NCBI RefSeq assembly: GCF_000024125.1
Contig: NC_013222.1
Coordinates: 372,001 to 436,000 of the forward strand
Direction: 5' to 3'
Origin: Robiginitalea biformata HTCC2501
GTDB lineage: Bacteria > Bacteroidota > Bacteroidia > Flavobacteriales > Flavobacteriaceae
Length of the DNA: 64,000 nt
The position numbers and the translations under genes were made by a program. The notes under the pieces are model-generated. The model saw only the letters and a program-made list of their open reading frames with translations, did no database searches and was not told the DNA's origin. Shown here one piece after another: positions 58,941 through 64,000 of the stretch; the stretch's first letter is position 1, and the number at the start of each line of letters is the position of its first letter.

Positions 58941-59441
58941 CTATTGCCCGTCACCGGTAAGGCGGGCGCGAACCAGGCTATCTCGTTCTCTCTTCAGGGC
59001 AACAGCCCCCTCCACCTCTTCATTGGGAATGGTCATCGACAGGACATAGTGCGCAATCTTCCAGCCTTCCGGGGTTTTCACCAGTGTCCCGGACCCCCTG
59101 CAGAGTTGCATCCAGGTATCCAGCAGTTCGTCGAACCAGGCGGTTTTTCCCCCGGGCCCAAGGTAGATATTCCGCTCGATAGCCCGGAATGACCAGGCCT
59201 TCCCCTGGTCAAAATACGGCCTGGAAAATTCCATGAAGGCCTCCCGGTCCCAATTTTCAGAGGCATCCGTGCCGATGAACACCCCGCCGGGGGCCATCAA
59301 ACCGAAATACGCATCAAAATCGGCGTCCGAAGCGGCCTGGTGCCAGGCCGTTAGCAAACTGTCCAAATGTTTTTTTTCGGCTTGCTGCCCCGCCACCATC
59401 AGGGGCAGGCAACACATGAATAACAGGGAGAATCTTTTCAT
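58941..59441 (-). CDS. SnoaL/NTF2-like domain protein, exported
   Basis: A 166-residue protein with signal peptide (residues 1-18, LPLMVAGQQ). The core is a cone-shaped NTF2/SnoaL-like domain: LDSLLTAWHQAASDADFDAY, GVFIGTDASENWDREAFMEF and KTPEGWKIAHYVLSMTIPNE. Members are ketosteroid-isomerase-like enzymes or binding proteins. I start at the ATG at 59441 because the longer frame overlaps the upstream lipoprotein gene. It is ten bases after that gene's stop, in one operon. Confidence 0.87.
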   Translation of the reverse strand: MKRFSLLFMCCLPLMVAGQQAEKKHLDSLLTAWHQAASDADFDAYFGLMAPGGVFIGTDASENWDREAFMEFSRPYFDQGKAWSFRAIERNIYLGPGGKTAWFDELLDTWMQLCRGSGTLVKTPEGWKIAHYVLSMTIPNEEVEGAVALKRERDSLVRARLTGDGQ

Positions 59442-59451
59442 GGTCTGGGTT

Positions 59452-59946
59452 TTAGTCCTCGTCAAAGAGGGACGGGTCGAGCTGGCTGGACTCCACGCGG
59501 TTGAGCTGAGACCGGAAGGCGTTATAGGCTTCCAGGAACTGGCGCAGTGCCGGGCGGTAATCCCTGCGGTAATACAGGGCCGCCTGGGTTTTCAGCAGGA
59601 ATGTCCGGACCACCCGCTCCCTGCTCCTGACCGATGGGATATTAAATAGTTCCGGGAATTCCGATTCCTCGAGGGCCTGAAAATCGGCGGTGAGTTCCTC
59701 GAGTTTTAATTTCATTTCTTCAGGACCCTGCACGTTGTATAGGGATGCGATGCGCTCCTCGAGCGCGGTAAACGCCTCCCAATCTGCCACTGCAGTGCGG
59801 ACCGGACCCTGCAGACCCACCGGTTCCGGCAGGGGGAGCGTGTCCGGGAGGGTTCCCTCAGGGGGGCTGTCAATCCGCGGGCCCGCCGGCTGGTCACAAC
59901 CGGAAAGCACGCATAAGAGCAGGAAAAAAGCGCACAATTTCTTCAT
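59452..59946 (-). CDS. Lipoprotein of unknown function
   Basis: A 164-residue lipoprotein (LLLCVLSGC, acylated cysteine about 17), then a Pro-rich linker and a helical domain (WEAFTALEERIASLYNVQGP, RERVVRTFLLKTQAALYYRR). No family is recognised. It is the first gene of the minus-strand pair with the SnoaL-like gene, and an exact promoter box stands 11 bases upstream. Confidence 0.8.
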   Translation of the reverse strand: MKKLCAFFLLLCVLSGCDQPAGPRIDSPPEGTLPDTLPLPEPVGLQGPVRTAVADWEAFTALEERIASLYNVQGPEEMKLKLEELTADFQALEESEFPELFNIPSVRSRERVVRTFLLKTQAALYYRRDYRPALRQFLEAYNAFRSQLNRVESSQLDPSLFDED

Positions 59947-59957
59947 AATCGAAGGTA

Positions 59958-59965
59958 CAAATTTA
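59958..59965 (-). promoter_or_regulatory. Promoter box TAAATTTG for the lipoprotein-SnoaL operon
   Basis: Exact TAnnTTTG match on the minus strand, 11 bases before the ATG at 59946. It lies eight bases from the TATCTTTA box (59974-59981) of the divergent SDR gene, so the two promoters are back to back. Confidence 0.55.
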
Positions 59966-59973
59966 CAAAGAGT

Positions 59974-59981
59974 TATCTTTA
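59974..59981 (+). promoter_or_regulatory. Probable promoter box TATCTTTA for the TDH-like gene
   Basis: TATCTTTA matches TAnnTTTG except the last base and ends 27 bases before the ATG at 60009. Confidence 0.4.
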
Positions 59982-60008
59982 GCCGCGCAAACTATTAGCG
60001 CACGCGAT

Positions 60009-60959
60009 ATGGCCAAAACCATCTTGATTCTGGGCGCCTGCGGGCAGATCGGCACGGAACTCACCCTGGCCCTGAGGGGGATTCACGGGCCGGAGGCCGT
60101 GGTGGCGAGCGACATCCGGGAGGGCGATTCCGAACTGATGGGTTCCGGGCCGTTTGAAATCCTGGATGCCACAGACGCCGACGCCATGGAAGAGGTGGTA
60201 GTGCATTACGAGGTGGACGAGATTTACCTGATGGCTGCTATGCTGAGCGCTACGGCCGAAAAGTTCCCGGACCGGGCATGGAACCTGAACATGAATACGC
60301 TGTTCAACGTCCTGAAGCTCGCCAGGGAAAACAAGATTTCCAAAATATTCTGGCCATCGAGCATTGCGGTCTTCGGGGGTACGACCCCCAAGGAGGATAC
60401 CCCCCAGTCCACCGTGATGGAACCGAGTACCGTATACGGCATCAGCAAACAATCCGGGGAACGCTGGTGTGCCTACTACCATCGGAAATTCGGCGTGGAT
60501 GTGCGCAGCCTCCGATATCCCGGGCTCATCAGCTGGAAGACTCAGCCGGGAGGGGGCACCACGGACTACGCGGTAGAGATCTTTCACGAAGCCTTGAAAA
60601 ACGGCACCTATACGAGTTTCCTGGACCGGGATACACGCCTGCCCATGATGTATATGGACGACGCGATCCGGGCGACCATCGAATTGATGCGCGCCGATGC
60701 GGAGGCCCTGAGCATCCGCTCTTCCTACAACCTGCAGGCAATGACCTTCAGCCCGGAGGAACTCGCAGAGGCCATCCGGCGGGAGATTCCGGATTTCAGA
60801 ATTGAATACGCCCCGGATTTCCGGCAGGAAATCGCCGATTCCTGGCCGAGCCGCATAGACGATTCCCAGGCCCGGGAGGACTGGGGCTGGCAGCCGGAAT
60901 ACGACCTGCAGAAAACCACCGCTACCATGTTGGCTGAATTGCGGGCTCAGGCAGGCTGA
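60009..60959 (+). CDS. L-threonine dehydrogenase-like SDR
   Basis: A 316-residue extended SDR with the Rossmann loop [20 protein letters not shown] (about 4-23), [20 protein letters not shown] and the catalytic [12 protein letters not shown] (Tyr, Lys). The length and motifs ([16 protein letters not shown]) fit the NAD-dependent threonine 3-dehydrogenases of the epimerase fold, which oxidise threonine to 2-amino-3-ketobutyrate for glycine formation. Other sugar-nucleotide substrates are possible. The stop overlaps the convergent RimB-RimK gene by 13 bases. Confidence 0.9.
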   Translation: MAKTILILGACGQIGTELTLALRGIHGPEAVVASDIREGDSELMGSGPFEILDATDADAMEEVVVHYEVDEIYLMAAMLSATAEKFPDRAWNLNMNTLFNVLKLARENKISKIFWPSSIAVFGGTTPKEDTPQSTVMEPSTVYGISKQSGERWCAYYHRKFGVDVRSLRYPGLISWKTQPGGGTTDYAVEIFHEALKNGTYTSFLDRDTRLPMMYMDDAIRATIELMRADAEALSIRSSYNLQAMTFSPEELAEAIRREIPDFRIEYAPDFRQEIADSWPSRIDDSQAREDWGWQPEYDLQKTTATMLAELRAQAG

Positions 60960-62320
60960 TAGTTGAGCTTCTTCTCTATCGCGCGGATCATGCTGTCCGC
61001 AATGTCCTTGCCGGTGGCATTTTCGATGCCCTCCAGGCCCGGCGACGAGTTGACTTCCAGCAATAACGGCCCCTTGTTGGACCGGATGATATCCACCCCG
61101 GCGACCGCCAGGTTGAGCACCTTGGCCGCCTTGATAGCCAGCTTCCGCTCCTCGGAGGTGATTTTTACCGGGGAAGCACTCCCCCCCTGGTGGATGTTTG
61201 CCCGGAATTCGCCTTTTTCCGCCTGCCGCTGCATGGAGGCCACCACCTTGTTGTTGATCACAAAGCAGCGGATATCCTGGCCATTGGCCTCCTTGATAAA
61301 TTCCTGCACCAGGATGTTTGTCTGGACGCTTTTAAAGGCATTGATTACGCTTTCGGCGGCCTTGTTGGTTTCGGCCAGCACCACCCCTTTGCCCTGCGTG
61401 CTCTCGAGGAGTTTGATGATCAGGGGCGCCCCGTTCACCATCTTGATCAGGTCCCGGGTGTCGTTCGGGGACTTGGCAAATCCGGTAATGGGGATATGGA
61501 TGTCGTGGCGGGAAAAAAGCTGGGAGGCAAATAGTTTGTCGCGGGATTGCGTAATGGCCTCGGCGGAATTCAGGCAATAGACCCCCAGGTTGTCGAATTG
61601 CCGGATCAGCGCGCAACCGTAAAACGTGACGGCGGGCTTGATCCTCGGGATGATCGCGTCGAATTCATTGAGGATGTTGCCCCCACGGTAGCGGATTTCC
61701 GGGGAGCGGGCATCGAGTTTCATGTAGGCGAGCTCCACGTTGAGGAACACGATTTCGTGCCCCCTGCCCTGGGCGGCTTCCATGATGCGCTTGTTGCTGT
61801 AGAGCTGCGGGTTGCTGGCAAGGAGCGCAATCTTCAGGCCGGACCGGGAAGGGCGATGTGGCTTGTACAGCCCTTCGAGTTCCGCGTCGCTGATCTCCTG
61901 CTGGCTGAAACTCGCAGCGGGGTTTACCAGGTAGCGTCCCGAGAGGGCCTCCCGGCCCAGGAGCATGCGGTACTCCATCGTGTCCCGGCTGGCCAGGGTT
62001 ACTTCGATTTCAAAGGTATCCTCCCCCAGGCGTACAGGTGTCCGGATAACCAGGCGCTCCTCGGTGATCCCCGAGGAACTTTTTACATACCGCCGGTCTA
62101 CCAGTTTCGCTTCGCACGGAATAGTGATACTGCGCGTATCCTGGAGCGGGTGTACCTCAAAGTGCACCCATTCTTCCCCGTGCTTCATCACCACCTTGAT
62201 ATTGGTGGCCTGCATGGAGGATGTCTTGGCCCCGGAATCCACCCGGGCCTTTATTGCCGGGATGCCCAGGTCGTCAAAGACGCACCACTCTTCGCTCCCG
62301 AGCGTTGGTAATTGGGTCAT
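60947..62320 (-). CDS. rimK: Fused RimB-type protease and RimK-type glutamate ligase
   Basis: A 457-residue fusion. The N-terminal 145 residues match the RimB/DUF (retropepsin-like, 'ATP-dependent zinc protease') family: [19 protein letters not shown] with the aspartyl motif D-S-G-A, and [15 protein letters not shown]. The rest is a RimK ATP-grasp ligase: [57 protein letters not shown] and [20 protein letters not shown]. RimK adds glutamates to ribosomal protein S6; RimB trims them. Joining both activities in one chain is notable. The start is the ATG at 62320. Confidence 0.9.
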   Translation of the reverse strand: MTQLPTLGSEEWCVFDDLGIPAIKARVDSGAKTSSMQATNIKVVMKHGEEWVHFEVHPLQDTRSITIPCEAKLVDRRYVKSSSGITEERLVIRTPVRLGEDTFEIEVTLASRDTMEYRMLLGREALSGRYLVNPAASFSQQEISDAELEGLYKPHRPSRSGLKIALLASNPQLYSNKRIMEAAQGRGHEIVFLNVELAYMKLDARSPEIRYRGGNILNEFDAIIPRIKPAVTFYGCALIRQFDNLGVYCLNSAEAITQSRDKLFASQLFSRHDIHIPITGFAKSPNDTRDLIKMVNGAPLIIKLLESTQGKGVVLAETNKAAESVINAFKSVQTNILVQEFIKEANGQDIRCFVINNKVVASMQRQAEKGEFRANIHQGGSASPVKITSEERKLAIKAAKVLNLAVAGVDIIRSNKGPLLLEVNSSPGLEGIENATGKDIADSMIRAIEKKLNYQPA

Positions 62321-62400
62321 GGAAATCTAAATTTAAGGGCTGGCCACCGGAAGCTGCAGGCGGCACGGGAAAAAGTTGATTGCATTCGGTTTGGGCGGAA

Positions 62401-62709
62401 TCACATTTCCGGGTCGTCTTCCGAATCGATTTCGACGTCCGGAATGGCCTCCGGGTCATCGTCGTCAAAATCCTCGTAGTCTTCCTCCTCGTAGTTGGCC
62501 ATGGTTTTCTCCAGCTTGGCGCTGATTTTAACCAGGTATTTCGTGTCGTCCGTGGTAACTTCTACCGCTTCCACGCGTTCGCCCTGCGCATTCCTGAAGG
62601 TGATGATGTTGTCGTCGTCGTAACCGTCCGGATACTTCTCGACCAGCAACTTCAGCACCTCGGGGGTCAGTTTCTTAAAATCTACTATGACGCGCTTGAG
62701 GTTATCCAT
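62401..62709 (-). CDS. Small acidic protein in the polyamine segment
   Basis: A 102-residue protein that begins MDNLKRVIVDFKKLTPEVLK, has a beta-rich core (IITFRNAQGERVEAVEVTTD, YLVKISAKLEKTMANYEEED) and ends in a very acidic tail of about 28 residues (EDYEDFDDDDPEAIPDVEID). The acidic tail could bind polyamines or metal ions. It sits two bases after the deoxyhypusine-synthase-like stop and on the same strand, so it is co-transcribed. Related proteins are conserved hypotheticals in Flavobacteriia; no function is known. Confidence 0.75.
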   Translation of the reverse strand: MDNLKRVIVDFKKLTPEVLKLLVEKYPDGYDDDNIITFRNAQGERVEAVEVTTDDTKYLVKISAKLEKTMANYEEEDYEDFDDDDPEAIPDVEIDSEDDPEM

Positions 62710-62711
62710 AA

Positions 62712-63686
62712 TTACATGTTTAAAAGGTAAGCAAAAATTAAGGGCGCGACAATCGTCGCGTCGCTCTCCACGATAAACTTCGGTGTGTCGATCCCCAGTT
62801 TTCCCCAGGTGATCTTCTCGTTGGGCACCGCGCCGGAGTAGGATCCATAGCTCGTGGTGCTGTCGCTGATTTGGCAGAAATAGCTCCAGAACGGCGTCTC
62901 GGTGCGCTCCAGGTCCTGGTAGAGCATCGGTACCACGCAGATGGGGAAGTCGCCGGCTATGCCGCCCCCGATCTGGAAGAATCCGATCCCCTTATCGGAA
63001 TTGTCCGTATACCAGTCGGCCAGGTAGGTCATGTACTCAATGCCGGATTTCATCGTGCTGGCTTTCAGTTCGCCCTTGACCACGTAGGAAGCAAAGATGT
63101 TTCCCATGGTGCTGTCCTCCCAACCCGGGCAAACCAGGGGCAGGTTCTTTTCCGCCGCCGCGTACATCCAGGAATCCTTTAAATCTATCTCGTAATGGGG
63201 TTCCAGCACGCCGGAGAGCAGGAGCTTATACATAAATTCATGGGGGAAATACCGCTCCCCGGCCGCTTCTGCATCCTTCCAGATCTTAAAAATGTGCTCC
63301 TGCAGCCGCCGGAAAGCTTCTTCCTCCGGGATGCACGTGTCGGTTACCCGGTTGAGGCCTTTTTCCAGCAGCGCCCATTCGTCTTTCGGGGTGAGGTCCC
63401 GGTATTCGGGGACCCTCCGGTAATGGCTGTGGGCCACCAGGTTCATGATGTCCTCCTCCAGGTTGGCGCCCGTACAGCTGATAATATGCACCTTGTCCTG
63501 CCGGATCATCTCGGCAAAAATCCGCCCGAGCTCGGCAGTGCTCATCGCCCCGGCCAGGGAGACGAGCATTTTTGCGCCCTGGTCCAACTGGTCCTGGTAG
63601 CCTTTGGCGGCGTCCACCAGGGCGGCGGCGTTGAAGTGGCGGAAGTATCGGGTAATAAAATCGGTAACCGGGGCATTTGAATCCAT
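62712..63686 (-). CDS. Deoxyhypusine synthase-like protein
   Basis: A 324-residue protein of the deoxyhypusine synthase fold. NAD-site and active-site segments are conserved: SLAGAMSTAELGRIFAEMI, SCTGANLEEDIMNLVAHSHY, VCPGWEDSTMGNIFASYVV, GIGFFQIGGGIAGDFPIC and the lysine segment EKITWGKLG, which corresponds to EAVSWGK with the catalytic lysine in the eukaryotic enzyme. Bacteria lack the eIF5A substrate, so family members here are thought to make homospermidine or spermidine from putrescine. It adjoins agmatinase, which supplies putrescine. The start is the ATG at 63686. Confidence 0.88.
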   Translation of the reverse strand: MDSNAPVTDFITRYFRHFNAAALVDAAKGYQDQLDQGAKMLVSLAGAMSTAELGRIFAEMIRQDKVHIISCTGANLEEDIMNLVAHSHYRRVPEYRDLTPKDEWALLEKGLNRVTDTCIPEEEAFRRLQEHIFKIWKDAEAAGERYFPHEFMYKLLLSGVLEPHYEIDLKDSWMYAAAEKNLPLVCPGWEDSTMGNIFASYVVKGELKASTMKSGIEYMTYLADWYTDNSDKGIGFFQIGGGIAGDFPICVVPMLYQDLERTETPFWSYFCQISDSTTSYGSYSGAVPNEKITWGKLGIDTPKFIVESDATIVAPLIFAYLLNM

Positions 63687-63742
63687 GTTCTTAACTTTTA
63701 TCGGGAGGCGACATTGGGGCATAGGGCAAGGCGCCGCGGCGC

Positions 63743-64000
63743 TCAGGCATCCCCTTCGATCGCATCCTCCCTGAATTTATAACTCAACATTTTATAATAC
63801 AACTTGGCCGCCAGGAAATCCGAGGACCGGTCGGCCGGGTTGGGGCAGAGCTCCACGATGTCGAAGCCCACCACGTTTTTTTCCTCAAAGACCCGAAATA
63901 AAAATTCCAGGGTCTCGTACCAAAAGAGGCCCCCGGGCTCCGGGGTGCCCGTGGACGGCAAAATGGACGGATCCAAGGCGTCCAGGTCAAAAGTGATAAA
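63743..64000 (-). CDS. speB: Agmatinase/arginase-family ureohydrolase, C-terminal part
   Basis: The frame runs off the end of the window. The first visible residues FITFDLDALDPSILPSTGTP match the metal-binding motif SFDxDxxDP of ureohydrolases, followed by PEPGGLFWYETLEFLFRVFE and a C-terminus ending EDAIEGDA. It hydrolyses agmatine to putrescine and urea in the arginine-decarboxylase route; an arginase role cannot be ruled out from the tail alone. It lies upstream of the deoxyhypusine-synthase-like gene in the same direction. Confidence 0.88.
   Translation of the reverse strand, partial: FITFDLDALDPSILPSTGTPEPGGLFWYETLEFLFRVFEEKNVVGFDIVELCPNPADRSSDFLAAKLYYKMLSYKFREDAIEGDA

Overview
The window looks like chromosome of a GC-rich member of the Flavobacteriaceae (Bacteroidota), possibly close to Robiginitalea. 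Four things support this. Bacteroidota-type promoter boxes (TAnnTTTG) stand just upstream of many genes. Two proteins carry C-terminal sorting domains of the type IX secretion system. Several families are typical of Flavobacteriia: DUF4286, DUF4199, DUF6428, the DUF1800/DUF1501 pair and the bifunctional acyltransferase OlsF. Shine-Dalgarno signals are weak. The genus is an inference; no rRNA or tRNA gene is present to confirm it. Coding density is very high, with many 4-base ATGA overlaps, and the high GC content produces long meaningless antisense reading frames. I saw no phage, insertion sequence, CRISPR array, tRNA or rRNA.

Layout. 1-4.7 kb: end of peptidyl-tRNA hydrolase, then a secreted M12B-like metalloprotease translationally coupled to a lipoprotein. 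4.7-13.9 kb: housekeeping (ribF, an HTTM membrane protein, serS, a TPR protein, DUF4286, rsmA, mgtE, a 2-hydroxyacid dehydrogenase). 13.9-16.4 kb: small genes (membrane-anchored LuxR-type regulator, DUF4199, DUF1801, VOC, TM2). 16.5-18.4 kb: an arsenic cassette (arsR, DUF6428, ArsN1-like acetyltransferase, arsC) without a recognisable pump. 18.4-23.7 kb: OlsF-like acyltransferase, aspartate kinase with a GNAT partner, class I fructose-bisphosphatase and a TerB-like protein. 23.9-29.7 kb: the complete four-gene DNA-ligase-associated repair set (exonuclease, ATP-dependent ligase, Lhr-type helicase, PdeM endonuclease), followed by a TspO-like membrane protein and mfd, so almost 10 kb is devoted largely to DNA repair.

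34-45 kb: CocE-type hydrolase, an ACT-domain protein, YraN, the DUF1800/DUF1501 pair, metG, a histone-deacetylase-like amidohydrolase, a PAP2 phosphatase, a small lipoprotein frame with a slippery heptamer, and ferritin. 45.6-57.5 kb: a cysteine/lysine-rich mini-protein, a short SSB, and an exported hydrolase-rich stretch (M28 peptidase, class C serine hydrolase, an 11-Asp-box sortilin-like protein, membrane M28 peptidase), with a zinc-ribbon protein and a CBS protein between. 57.5-64 kb: small exported proteins, a threonine-dehydrogenase-like SDR, a fused RimB-RimK protein, and a polyamine segment (agmatinase, deoxyhypusine-synthase-like protein, small acidic protein) that runs off the end.

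The items most worth a second look are the DNA-repair island with its TspO-like companion, the pump-less arsenic cassette, the start codons lying only five bases after a promoter box (leaderless mRNAs), the A_AAA_AAG slippery site at 44.77 kb, and the deoxyhypusine-synthase-like polyamine gene.
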